Shown: positions 13,406-22,892 of the stretch, one piece after another | How the letters are laid out: every line of letters starts with the position of its first letter | Numbering within the stretch: position 1 is the stretch's first letter | DNA from: Melioribacteraceae bacterium | GTDB taxonomy: Bacteria; Bacteroidota; Ignavibacteria; Ignavibacteriales; Melioribacteraceae | DNA length: 33,743 bases | NCBI GenBank assembly: GCA_021647785.1 | Contig: JAKIUC010000048.1 | Coordinates: 1 to 33,743 of the forward strand | Direction of reading: 5' to 3' | Notes under the pieces: generated by a model | Database searches by the model: none | Told to the model about the DNA's origin: nothing | Seen by the model: the letters and a program-made list of their open reading frames with translations, nothing else | Made by a program: the position numbers and the translations under genes

Positions 13406-16400
13406 ATGGGTAAAAAGAGAATTTTACCACAAAACATAAATTCAAGAATTTCAGATTTATTGAAAACACTAACTGATGAAGAGGGCGGCAATAATCAGGA
13501 AGTTGTTGAACTTCTATTAGATATTCAAAAACAGAATACTCAACTTGGTAACAATAAATTACCTGCTGGTGAAATTGTTTCTCCTTATAGCGATGTAACT
13601 GAACAGAAACAAGCTGAGCAAATAATTGAACTTTCTGAAATGAATTTAAAATCATTAATTAATAACAGAAAGGAAGCAATTTGGTCAATAGATAATGAGT
13701 ATAACTATATTATTTTCAATGATTTTTTTAAGGAACTGTATTATAAAACTTACAAAATTAAATTAGAAGTTGGGATTAATGCTTTAGATTTGCTAACAGG
13801 TGAACTGTATGATTTCTGGAAAGTGAAGTATGATAGAGCGTTATCCGGAGAAAAATATTCATTTGAATTTAAAGCAAAATCAGGAAAAAATATACATCAT
13901 TATGAAGTCTCTCTAAATCCAATAATTTCCCAAAAAAAAATTACAGGTGTCTCTGCGTTGAGTATTGATATTACTGAACGAAAACGGACTATAGAAGCAT
14001 TAATTGAATCGGAAGAAAAATACAAAATTATTACAGAGTCTTCCTCCGATGTTATCTTTTTTACTGATAATTATGGAAAAATACTCTTTGTAAATGAAAG
14101 TGTAGAGAGAGTTTTAGGATTTAAGAAAGAAGAAATAGAGGGAAAAACATTTAAAAAATTTGTTCCGCGAAAAGAGATACCTAAATATTGGAGTCAAATA
14201 CAGGGAGTGTTTCTTAATAAAGAAAATAAAAGTTTCATAACAAAAATTTATCATAAAGATGGGCATGCTATTGATGTTGAAATAAATGTAGGGTTAATTA
14301 AGCATAATGGTAAATTAGTTGGGCGAGGTAATATGAGAGATATTACTGAACGAGTATCAATTGAAAAGGTTTTAAAAGAGAGTGAAGAAAACTACAAAGG
14401 TATTTTTAATACATCATCCAATGCAATTTATATCCAAGATAAAAATGGAGTATTTATTGATGTTAATGTTGGTGCCGAAGAGATGTATGGATATAAGAGA
14501 AGTTTTTTTATTGGTAAAACACCAGAGTTTATAAGTGCCCCTGGTAAAAATGATTTAAATGCAGTTGTGAAAGCTGTTAATAAAGCCTATAACGGAGAAG
14601 AACAAAAGTTTGAATATTGGGGTTTAAAAAAGAATGGTGAAGTGTTCCCCAAAGATGTTAAACTTTATTCGGGAAATTATAATGGGGAAAAAGTAGTAAT
14701 TGCCGTAGCTCAAGATATTAGTGAAAGAAAAGAGGCTGAAAAAGCACTTCGTGAAAGTGAAGAGAAGTATAGAGTTATTTTAAACTCTACTTCCGATTAT
14801 TTATTTACTGCTAAAATTTCAGGAAAAGGGAAAAGTAAAATTGATTGGGTAGGTGGTTCTTTCAAAAAGATTACAGGGTTTACTTTTGGAGAATATTTAA
14901 AGCGAGGGAGTTGGGCTGCATCTCTACATCCGGAAGATGTTAATATAGATAATGCAGCATTTGAGGAACTAATACAGAATAGAAGAATTGAAGTTGAGGT
15001 GAGAACATTCAACAAAAAAGGGGAAATAGTATGGGTTAGATGTTCAACTTCGCCAGTGTGGAGCAAAGAGGAAAATCGGGTTGTTTCAATTTATGGTGCT
15101 GTAAAAGATATTACAGAAGAAAAGAATGCTGAATTAGCAATACAGGAGAGTGAAGCAAAATATAGATTAATAACAAACCTAACTTCCGATTATCTCTTTT
15201 CAACAACTATTGATGAAAATGGAAATAATAAACCTACTTGGGTAGGTGGGTCATTCGAAAAAATTACGGGTTATACTTTTGAGGAGTACAAAAAAAATGG
15301 CGGATGGTGTGCAGCGTTACATCCGGATGATGTAGCAAGAGATAGAGTAGCTTTTAAGCAACTTAGTAAAAATGAAAATGTAAAGCTTGAAGTAAGAACA
15401 TTTAATAAGAGTGGGGAAATTGTTTGGGTTGAAACTTTTGCTTCCCCTATTTGGGATAAAAAGAAGAATAAACTTATTGGGATTAATGGAGCATGTACAG
15501 ATATTACCAAAGAGAAACTTGCATCTATTGCTCTTAAAAAGAGTGAGGAAAAATATAAACTTCTCTCTTTGGTTACATCAGATTATGTTTTTGAAACTGA
15601 AATTAGTGAGGATGGAGTAAGTGAACTAATTTGGGTTGGTGGATCGTTCGAAGAAATTACAGGGTATAGATTTGAAGAGTATAAAAAAATAGGTGGCTGG
15701 CGAGCAGTAATTCATCCGGATGATATTAAGATTGATGATGATGCTTTCAAAGAAAATTTAGCGAACGAAACTGTTTCAATAGAAGTAAGAACATATCATA
15801 AAAATGGAAATATTATTTGGGTTAGGGCATTTGGTTACCCGCATTGGGATTATTCTAAAAATAGATTAGCAGGAATACTTGGTTCTGTTAAAGATATTAC
15901 AAAAGAGAAAGAAGCTCTACTTGCACTTCAAGAAAGGGAGGAGAAATATAAATTAATCTCAAATATTACTTCCGATTATCTTTTTGAATCAAAATTTAAT
16001 AAAAAAAACATTCTTAAAACAATTTGGGTAGCTGGTTCATTTAAAGAGATGACAGGATATACTTTGGAAGAATATCAGAAAGCGGGTGGGTGGTCAAAAC
16101 TTCTTTTTAGAGAGGATATAGCAATTGATGCTGAAGCATTAGAAGAGTTAAAGCAAAACAGAAAAACTGTTGTTGAACTTAGAACACATCATAAAGATGG
16201 AAGAACAATTTGGGTTAAAAACTCTTGTTCTCCTATTTGGGATAAGGAGAATAATAAAATATTAGGAGTTATAGGTGCTGTTAAGGATATTACGGAAGAG
16301 AAACAGAATCAGATTATTCATGAAATTCAATATAATATTGCAAACGCAATAGTAAACGCTACAAATACTAAAGAACTTTTTTCGAAGGTAAGAGAGGAAC

Positions 16401-17893
16401 TTAACAAAATATTAAACACAACAAATTTCTTAATAGCATTTTATGATGAGAAAACAGGAATGTTTCTTCCTGATATTGATAAAGATGAAAAAGATGATAT
16501 TAAAACTTGGTCTGCAGAAAAATCTATTTCAGGTTTATTGATTGAAAAGAAAAAGAGACTTATAATTAAAAAGGAAGAAATTCTTGAACTTGCAAGCTCG
16601 GGAAAAATAGATATTATTGGAACAGTTCCTGAAGTATGGCTTGGTGTTTCACTAAAAGTTCGTGATAAGGTAATTGGAGTTATGGCGGTTCAGCATTATA
16701 CTAACCGTAATGCATTTGATAAAAAAAGTGTTGATTTATTTGAAGTAATTGGAAATCAATTAAGTCTTTACCTAGAGAGGAATAGAGCAAAAGAGGATGC
16801 TTTAAGATTATCACGGGCAATTGTACAAAGCCCAGTTAGTATTGCAATCACAAATCTCGAAGGAGAAATTGAATATGTTAATCCAAAATTTGAAAAAGTT
16901 TCGGGATATACATTTGAGGAGGTTATTGGAGAGACAACGAATATATTAAAATCTGATACTATGTCTAAAGAATTTTATCAAAATCTTTGGAACACAATTT
17001 TAGGAGGAAATGATTGGCGAGGTGAATTTCTTAATAAAAGAAAAGATGGTGGTCTCTATTGGGAGAATGCTGTAATTTCTCCTATTGAGAATGATAGTGG
17101 AGAAATAACTCATTTTGTTGCGATAAAAGAAGATATTACAGAAAAGAAAAAAATGATAGAGGAGCTTATTGCTTCAAAAGAGAAAGCAGAAGTATCTGAA
17201 AAAATTAAAACAGAATTTCTTGCACAGATGTCACATGAAATTAGGAGTCCGCTAAATGTAATTTTAAGTTTTGTTGGATTATTAAAAGAAGACCTTGCAG
17301 AAATTGCAACTGAGGAGATGATGCAAAGCTTTGAAAGCATTGACTCTGCAAGTACAAGAATTACCAGAACAATTGACCTTATTCTAAATATGACAGATTT
17401 ACAATTAGGTTCCTACGAATCTACAATTGAGGAGATTGATGTTATAGAAACACTTGATAGAATTAAAAGTGAATATAACCACTCTGCAATAATAAAAGGG
17501 TTAGAATTGAGGCAAAGCATACAATTTAATAGAAAAAAAATTAGCTCTGATAAATATGCACTAGTACAGATAATAAGTAATTTAGTTGACAATGCAATAA
17601 AATATTCTGATAGTGGTTTTATCGAGATTTTTGCTGATAATAACGAGAAAAGGGATTTAGTAATAAAAGTAAAAGATACTGGAATTGGAATATCAAAAGA
17701 GTTTTTGCCGGAGATTTTTAACTCGTTTAGCCAAGAGGAGCAAGGTTATACACGCTCTTATGACGGAAATGGACTTGGTATGGCTTTGGTTAAAAAGTAT
17801 TGCGATATTATTTCGGCAGATATTTCTGTTAAAAGTAAAAAAGGGAAGGGTACAACCTTTACTTTAGTAGTTCCAAGTTTGAAAATAAAATAA
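13406..17893 (+). CDS. Soluble multi-PAS/GAF sensor histidine kinase
   Basis: 1495 residues, no signal peptide or membrane segment, so a cytoplasmic sensor. In order: about eight PAS domains, most ending in the D-I-T/S-E motif (SIDITERK near 190, MRDITER near 315, AQDISER near 440, then four more to about 965), a GAF domain at about 980-1130, the last PAS at about 1140-1260 (EDITEKKK), a HisKA domain with MSHEIRSPLNVIL and the phospho-accepting His near 1277, and a HATPase_c domain with N box NLVDNAIKYSD near 1390, G1 DTGIGIS, F box FNSFSQ and G2 GNGLGMALV near 1454. There is no receiver domain, so its response regulator must be elsewhere. PAS 4 to 7 are close copies with a period of exactly 393 nt. 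No clear ribosome site precedes the ATG. The signal is unknown; PAS ligands could be haem, flavin or small molecules. Confidence 0.92.
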   Translation: MGKKRILPQNINSRISDLLKTLTDEEGGNNQEVVELLLDIQKQNTQLGNNKLPAGEIVSPYSDVTEQKQAEQIIELSEMNLKSLINNRKEAIWSIDNEYNYIIFNDFFKELYYKTYKIKLEVGINALDLLTGELYDFWKVKYDRALSGEKYSFEFKAKSGKNIHHYEVSLNPIISQKKITGVSALSIDITERKRTIEALIESEEKYKIITESSSDVIFFTDNYGKILFVNESVERVLGFKKEEIEGKTFKKFVPRKEIPKYWSQIQGVFLNKENKSFITKIYHKDGHAIDVEINVGLIKHNGKLVGRGNMRDITERVSIEKVLKESEENYKGIFNTSSNAIYIQDKNGVFIDVNVGAEEMYGYKRSFFIGKTPEFISAPGKNDLNAVVKAVNKAYNGEEQKFEYWGLKKNGEVFPKDVKLYSGNYNGEKVVIAVAQDISERKEAEKALRESEEKYRVILNSTSDYLFTAKISGKGKSKIDWVGGSFKKITGFTFGEYLKRGSWAASLHPEDVNIDNAAFEELIQNRRIEVEVRTFNKKGEIVWVRCSTSPVWSKEENRVVSIYGAVKDITEEKNAELAIQESEAKYRLITNLTSDYLFSTTIDENGNNKPTWVGGSFEKITGYTFEEYKKNGGWCAALHPDDVARDRVAFKQLSKNENVKLEVRTFNKSGEIVWVETFASPIWDKKKNKLIGINGACTDITKEKLASIALKKSEEKYKLLSLVTSDYVFETEISEDGVSELIWVGGSFEEITGYRFEEYKKIGGWRAVIHPDDIKIDDDAFKENLANETVSIEVRTYHKNGNIIWVRAFGYPHWDYSKNRLAGILGSVKDITKEKEALLALQEREEKYKLISNITSDYLFESKFNKKNILKTIWVAGSFKEMTGYTLEEYQKAGGWSKLLFREDIAIDAEALEELKQNRKTVVELRTHHKDGRTIWVKNSCSPIWDKENNKILGVIGAVKDITEEKQNQIIHEIQYNIANAIVNATNTKELFSKVREELNKILNTTNFLIAFYDEKTGMFLPDIDKDEKDDIKTWSAEKSISGLLIEKKKRLIIKKEEILELASSGKIDIIGTVPEVWLGVSLKVRDKVIGVMAVQHYTNRNAFDKKSVDLFEVIGNQLSLYLERNRAKEDALRLSRAIVQSPVSIAITNLEGEIEYVNPKFEKVSGYTFEEVIGETTNILKSDTMSKEFYQNLWNTILGGNDWRGEFLNKRKDGGLYWENAVISPIENDSGEITHFVAIKEDITEKKKMIEELIASKEKAEVSEKIKTEFLAQMSHEIRSPLNVILSFVGLLKEDLAEIATEEMMQSFESIDSASTRITRTIDLILNMTDLQLGSYESTIEEIDVIETLDRIKSEYNHSAIIKGLELRQSIQFNRKKISSDKYALVQIISNLVDNAIKYSDSGFIEIFADNNEKRDLVIKVKDTGIGISKEFLPEIFNSFSQEEQGYTRSYDGNGLGMALVKKYCDIISADISVKSKKGKGTTFTLVVPSLKIK

Positions 17894-17902
17894 CTCCACA
17901 AT

Positions 17903-18155
17903 CCCTATTGTCGTATCAATTCTGTGAAAGCGTATTATTGCATAGCATTGTCTGTGAGACTTCTACGGAGAACTACTACGTAGTTCCTAAAAAAATTGCT
18001 TTATATTTTCTAATATTCAACCCCGCTGGGGATGTTTTTATAGACCGCAGAGTGGTCTGATGTTTGCAGAAAACATTTACTATGATAAACAACAACCACG
18101 TAGTGGTTTAATGGAAAACAGAATACGATAGGGCATAGTTGATACGACACTATAG
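17903..18155. repeat. Cluster of REP-like hairpins between inverted repeats
   Basis: TGTCGTATCAA (17909-17919) and TTGATACGACA (18139-18149) are an exact 11-bp inverted repeat enclosing about 220 bp. Inside are four short hairpins with three-base loops spaced 30-50 bp apart: GAACTAC/GTAGTTC (17970-17986), CCCC/GGGG (18021-18031), AGACCGC/GTGGTCT (18042-18058) and AACCAC/GTGGTT (18094-18108). This accounts for nearly all the space between the kinase and mfd, which are convergent. Hairpins of this style resemble REP sequences moved by IS200-like (RAYT) transposases in other bacteria. No transposase is in the window. Confidence 0.6.
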
Positions 18156-18164
18156 CTTTTTGTT

Positions 18165-21100
18165 CTAATTGGTTTCTTCCTTCATAAATATTTTTGAATC
18201 AATCTCTTTTATTAAATCAATCACATAAGTTAAAGTCTCTTCGGGTGAGCGGAACTTATTTTGCATCTCTATTTTCATCACTTTTTCATTTTGTATGAAA
18301 TGAATTTCACGAGCATATTTTGAGAGAATAAGCTGCATAAATTCTTGAAATTTGGTTTCATAAAATTCCTCTTTATCAGCTTTTGGAAGTATAACAGAAA
18401 TTTTATTTCGAAGAATCACTACACGTTCCATTAATGTAATGGAAGCATAAAAGCGAAGTATGGCTGCTTGAATAAGTCTATCAATTATTAGTGGAAGTTT
18501 TCCAAATCTATCAATCATATCTTCTCTAATTTCTTTAACCTCTTCAATTTTAATTATTGAAAACAAAGCAGTGTAATAACTTAGTCTATCTGATTGATCG
18601 GGCATATATGTTTTAGGAATTCCAAGCTCGAAAAAAGTATCAATAGTAGGTTCTGACCTGTCAAGAGTTCTTGGAAGATCCTTAAACTCATCTCTGAATT
18701 CACCTAACTTTAATTCCTTAACAGCTTCATCTAAAAGTTTCACATACATATCAAACCCAACGGTATCAATGGTTCCGCTCTGTTCTGTGCCCAGCAGATT
18801 ACCTGCTCCGCGTATCTCTAAATCGCGCATCGAAAGATTGAAGCCTCCACCGAGGTCTGTATATTCTTCAATTGCCTGTAAGCGTCTCACAGCTTTTTTC
18901 GAAATTGTTTTTAAAGATGGCACAAGCAAGTATGCGTAGGCTTGTCTGCTAGAGCGTCCAACACGTCCACGAAGCTGATGAAGTTCAGCAAGCCCAAACC
19001 TATCTGCACGGTTTATAATAATAGTATTCACATTTGGAATATCAATGCCAGACTCAATAATTTTTGTTGCAATAAGCATGTGATATTCATTGTTCATAAA
19101 ATCATAGATTACTTTTTCAAGCTGTGCTGGTTTCATTTGCCCATGAGCTACTGCAATTTTTAATTCTGGAATATAACGCTGAACATAAGCAGCAATTTTA
19201 TCTATTGATTGCACACGGTCGTGAATAAAATAAATTTGCCCACCTCTTTTAAGTTCTTTCCTCACATAGTCCCTCACTTTTAGAATGTCAAATCTCTGAA
19301 CAGAAGTATAAATAGGTTGTCTGTTAGGGGGAGGCGTTGATATTAATGATAAATCTCTTGCACCAAGTAAAGAGAGATTTAATGTTCTTGGAATTGGTGT
19401 TGCTGTTAAAGTTAGAGTATCAACATTTGCTCTAATAGAGCGTAGTTTCTCTTTTGCCATTACACCAAAACGATGCTCTTCATCAATTATAAGTAAGCCT
19501 AAATCATTAAACTTTATATCCTTTGATAAGAGGCGATGTGTTCCTATCACTATATCCACCGTGCCATTTGCAAGTTTTAGCAGAATTTCTTTTTGCACAG
19601 ATTGTTTTACAAAACGTGAAAGCACAGCAACCCTAACGGGGAACTGATTTAACCTATCTTTAAAAGTATTGAAATGCTGCTCAGCCAAAATAGTTGTTGG
19701 TACAAGTATCCCAACTTGCTTACTATCGCTTACTGCTTTGAAAGCAGCACGTACAGCAATCTCAGTTTTGCCAAAACCCACATCACCGCAAACAAGCCTA
19801 TCCATAGGGTTTTCGTACTCCATATCAGCTTTTACCTGCTCTGTTACTGATGTTTGGTCGGGTGTGTCTTCATAAAAAAATGATGCCTCAAGTTCTTTCT
19901 GAAAAATTGTATCTTCACTAAACTTGAACCCTGGAGTGGCTTTACGCTCTGCGTAGAGTTTTATTAAGTTACGAGCAGCATCCTTTATTTGTCCTTTTAC
20001 TTTTTTCTTTGTGTTTTTCCATTGGTTACTACCAAGTATTGAAAGGCGTGGATGCACATCCTCGTGCGAGGAGAAGCGTTTAATTAATGAAAGATAATTT
20101 AGGTTTACATAAACAACATCATTATTAGCATAAATTAGTTTAATAGATTCTTGTTCAATTAGTCCAATCTTAATCGTTTCAAGTCCGGTATATTTTCCAA
20201 TTCCAAAAGTTTCATGCACCACATAATCGCCACGTTTTATGGAGGCAAAATCTTTTACTTTCGATTTTTTATACTTTGCTTTACTAATAATTTTTGTACG
20301 GTATGGTTTATTGAAAAGCTGATAGTCAGTCAGGATAAGGAGTTTATCCTCTCTAACTACAAATCCAGCTTTAATTGGAAGCTCAATTATTTTAATGATT
20401 CCACTATCGAGTAAATCGCTAATTTCGTTTTGGAAATCGAATAGTAAATCGAACAAGCGTTTACTTTGAAACTCATTTTCTGTTGCAATAAAAATTTGAA
20501 AATCTTTTGATGCATATTCAGATAAAATATTAAATAGTAAATCGAAATTTGAATTAACAATAGGGGCTTCTGCAATTGGAATATTGTATCGGTTATCTTC
20601 TCCAATTTCTTGTTCAATAATCCACTTTACATTTTTTGAAAGAAGTTCATCCAACGTATAGGGGAGTACTTCAATTTCTTTTTTGGTTTCGTTATTCTCT
20701 TCAGCTAAGGCATTATCAGCAAATATTTCTTCCTTCAATTCAGTTTCCATATTATCATCAACAACAGTTTCCGCAAGGTCTTCCTTTGGGTTCTCAAATA
20801 ATTCTTCCAAAGCATATTGAGAAGCAAAAATTATTGAACTATCTAAATATTCAAAAATGTCGGTAAGTTCTTCATTTTCTGTAGTAGAGATATTTGGAGC
20901 AAGAGTTACTGCCTCTGTTCTACCAGTAGAGCGTTGACTTTCAGAATCGAAGTATCTAACCGATTCGAGGAAATCGCCATCGAACTCCACTCTGCACGGA
21001 TGCTTTTCACTGAAAGACCAAAAATCGATTATTGAACCGCGAATTGAAAACCCTCCAGGGTTACCTACAAATTTATCGCGTGTGTAATCGAGCATATCGA

Positions 21101-21527
21101 GATATTCAATTAAATCATCGTAGGTAATCTCGCTGCCAGGCTCAAGTTTTGTTGTGTTTTTATCAAGAGATGATTTTTTAGGAAATTTAGTTTTAAGAAG
21201 TTTATAAGTTGATAGAAGAATAAATTTATCTTTTTGATTCAGCGAAGTAATCTTCTCTTGAAGTATCTCAGATGTAAATTCATCAATAACCACAAGCCTT
21301 TCACCCATTCCAAGAATGGAGAGTTCAACTTTTAACTCGTCAACCTCCTTTCTTGTTGGCATAAGTAGTGTAAGTTTATTTTCATCAGAAAGAATTGTTG
21401 AAACAATTAAACTTTTAAGAGAACCAGCAAATCTGGAAATATTAATGGGGGATTCTTTTTTTAATTCAGCAGTTAGTTCAACAATAGAATTTAGTTTTTG
21501 AAATTTATCTAATAATATATTTTTCAT
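18165..21527 (-). CDS. mfd: Transcription-repair coupling factor Mfd
   Basis: 1120 residues, normal size. Mfd removes RNA polymerase stalled at DNA lesions and recruits UvrA/UvrB. The N-terminal UvrB-homology part has LLMPTRKEVDEL and the NPGGFSIRGSIIDFWSF block; a polymerase-interaction (CarD-like) domain begins near residue 427 with KRGDYVVHETFGIGKYTGLE; the translocase has Walker A GDVGFGKTEIA near 580, the DEEH box near 680, LTATPIPRTLNLSL, ATKIIESGIDIPNVNTI and LRGRVGRS; the C-terminal TRCF domain follows. Residues 255-290 hold a long acidic insertion (EEN/KEE-rich). It is transcribed alone; a roughly 570-bp repeat-rich stretch lies upstream. Confidence 0.97.
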   Translation of the reverse strand: MKNILLDKFQKLNSIVELTAELKKESPINISRFAGSLKSLIVSTILSDENKLTLLMPTRKEVDELKVELSILGMGERLVVIDEFTSEILQEKITSLNQKDKFILLSTYKLLKTKFPKKSSLDKNTTKLEPGSEITYDDLIEYLDMLDYTRDKFVGNPGGFSIRGSIIDFWSFSEKHPCRVEFDGDFLESVRYFDSESQRSTGRTEAVTLAPNISTTENEELTDIFEYLDSSIIFASQYALEELFENPKEDLAETVVDDNMETELKEEIFADNALAEENNETKKEIEVLPYTLDELLSKNVKWIIEQEIGEDNRYNIPIAEAPIVNSNFDLLFNILSEYASKDFQIFIATENEFQSKRLFDLLFDFQNEISDLLDSGIIKIIELPIKAGFVVREDKLLILTDYQLFNKPYRTKIISKAKYKKSKVKDFASIKRGDYVVHETFGIGKYTGLETIKIGLIEQESIKLIYANNDVVYVNLNYLSLIKRFSSHEDVHPRLSILGSNQWKNTKKKVKGQIKDAARNLIKLYAERKATPGFKFSEDTIFQKELEASFFYEDTPDQTSVTEQVKADMEYENPMDRLVCGDVGFGKTEIAVRAAFKAVSDSKQVGILVPTTILAEQHFNTFKDRLNQFPVRVAVLSRFVKQSVQKEILLKLANGTVDIVIGTHRLLSKDIKFNDLGLLIIDEEHRFGVMAKEKLRSIRANVDTLTLTATPIPRTLNLSLLGARDLSLISTPPPNRQPIYTSVQRFDILKVRDYVRKELKRGGQIYFIHDRVQSIDKIAAYVQRYIPELKIAVAHGQMKPAQLEKVIYDFMNNEYHMLIATKIIESGIDIPNVNTIIINRADRFGLAELHQLRGRVGRSSRQAYAYLLVPSLKTISKKAVRRLQAIEEYTDLGGGFNLSMRDLEIRGAGNLLGTEQSGTIDTVGFDMYVKLLDEAVKELKLGEFRDEFKDLPRTLDRSEPTIDTFFELGIPKTYMPDQSDRLSYYTALFSIIKIEEVKEIREDMIDRFGKLPLIIDRLIQAAILRFYASITLMERVVILRNKISVILPKADKEEFYETKFQEFMQLILSKYAREIHFIQNEKVMKIEMQNKFRSPEETLTYVIDLIKEIDSKIFMKEETN

Positions 21528-21550
21528 ATTTTTGGTTAAGTAGTAAATAA

Positions 21551-21677
21551 TACAGCAAATTGAATACGCAGCGGCGGACTAAAAGCCCAACTTTTGCATT
21601 ATGTAGTACACATATTTTTAATTCAAAATTTTAATGTTTGAAAAAATATTGAAGTCTCAAAAAAGTTGGGCTTTTTT
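21551..21677. repeat. Dispersed hairpin element R1, copy A
   Basis: AAAAGCCCAACTTTT (21581-21595) and AAAAGTTGGGCTTTT (21661-21675) form a perfect 15-bp inverted repeat around 65 AT-rich bases. On the left it is preceded by GCAAATTGAATACGC and GCGGACT. A closely similar copy, in reverse orientation, lies at 29558-29690, with identical stems and the same left flank. The right stem also pairs with ACCCAACTT at 21677-21686, giving an alternative small hairpin with a T-run. It lies just upstream of mfd (start at 21527) and may hold or disturb its promoter. Confidence 0.75.
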
Positions 21678-21797
21678 ACCCAACTTAGGATATCTTCATT
21701 TTTTTTAAAATCTAAAAAAACTTCCGCAATAAATTATTGGGAAGAACGCTGCAAAGATAAGAAGATATTGAATAATAAATTAGAGGTGAAGTTTTGG

Positions 21798-21961
21798 CAG
21801 CGATTCAGAGTCAAATCAATTTCAATTAATAAATCCCGCAGTTGCGGGATTTATTAAACACTTTTAGCCGGAAAAAAATAATTTCTCGTATATCTATAAC
21901 TTGTTACACGCAGTGCGGTACAGGTATTTTTACGCATCTTAATTTTGACTCTGAATTGCTG
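21798..21961. mobile_element. MITE family R2, copy B, with intact terminal inverted repeats
   Basis: 164 bp with 18-bp ends CAGCGATTCAGAGTCAAA (21798-21815) and TTTGACTCTGAATTGCTG (21944-21961), complementary at 17 of 18 positions. Inside is the palindrome AAATCCCGCA..TGCGGGATTT and a stretch containing ATAACTTGTTACACGCAGTG shared with copy A at 13110-13270. No coding capacity and no obvious target duplication. In the rest of 21528-22096 I see only copy A of element R1 and a small hairpin (TCCCGC/GCGGGA, 22061-22076) near the DUF4249 stop, possibly a weak terminator for that gene. Confidence 0.8.
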
Positions 21962-22096
21962 AGTCTTGGCTACATTTTACATTCCACATAACTTGTCCCG
22001 ATGCTTTTTATTAGGAACTTGTCCAAGTTTACCCCCGATGTTTTTGGCGTGGATTCTTTCTCCCGCGAATGCGGGATTGCACAACATAAATTTACC

Positions 22097-22891
22097 TTAA
22101 TACTTAACCTTAAAATCAATACTCTTCAAAACAGAAGACCCAAAATAGCCATACGCATTTTCTAAACCACTTTGATAATATTCTTCAATAATGTAGTTAT
22201 GAAAATTCTTGTCATATGCCATAACTTCCAATCTATAGTTTCCCCAACTCATATGAGTTTTTAAATAAAAGGTTGTATCTTCTGCAATGTATGATGTACT
22301 ATTATCATAAGCTACGTCAGTTTCTACAATAGTAATAAGATATCCTTTAGCATTATTGCTTTTACTCAATTCAATTTTAAAAGATACATTCTTTTCATCA
22401 TTTGTCCTCTTAATTACAGCATTGTTTTTTGGAGAGATAATTGTAAAGTTCCCAGGTGTAATTGTTTCACCTCTAATTTTTATTCCATCGTACTCAATCA
22501 GTAAAGAATATTTTGTATCAGGCAAAATTGAAATTGTATCAGAATCAATATACTTAAATCCATTGTTGAAACCCCCATATTCATCTTTAACAACAATAAA
22601 ATTGTGATAGTTTAAGCTATCGCTTTCTATTTGAATATATGCATCTTTAATAAAAAATGGAGCATAACTTTCCATTCTGAAAACTAAAGAATCATATGTG
22701 GCAGGTTCACGCTCTTCCTCTAAATCAGCAGTTCTGTAAAGATGAAGTTCTTGCACACTTTTATTTGCAGTTAAATTAAAAATAACACTGCTCTCATTTT
22801 CTGCTTTACCAGGTTCGTTATTAAGGGTGCATGAGAACAAAAATGTTGTGGCGGTAAACAATAACACTAATTTAATTTTATTTATAATCAT
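22097..22891 (-). CDS. DUF4249-type lipoprotein, partner of the TonB receptor
   Basis: 264 residues. The N-terminus MIINKIKLVLLFTATTFLFSC is a lipoprotein signal with lipobox FLFSC, so the mature protein is lipid-anchored, most likely in the outer membrane. The rest is beta-rich and short repeats of strand-like segments (SVIFNLTANKSVQEL, DTISILPDTKYSLLIEYDG, GETITPGNFTI, LDFKVKY-like end) fit the DUF4249 family, whose members are encoded after TonB-dependent receptors in Bacteroidota. It starts one base after the receptor stop, so the two form an operon. It is thought to help the receptor in the way SusD-like lipoproteins do, but the substrate is unknown. DUF4249 is assigned from context and style rather than a strict motif. 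Confidence 0.6.
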   Translation of the reverse strand: MIINKIKLVLLFTATTFLFSCTLNNEPGKAENESSVIFNLTANKSVQELHLYRTADLEEEREPATYDSLVFRMESYAPFFIKDAYIQIESDSLNYHNFIVVKDEYGGFNNGFKYIDSDTISILPDTKYSLLIEYDGIKIRGETITPGNFTIISPKNNAVIKRTNDEKNVSFKIELSKSNNAKGYLITIVETDVAYDNSTSYIAEDTTFYLKTHMSWGNYRLEVMAYDKNFHNYIIEEYYQSGLENAYGYFGSSVLKSIDFKVKY

Positions 22892-22892
22892 C

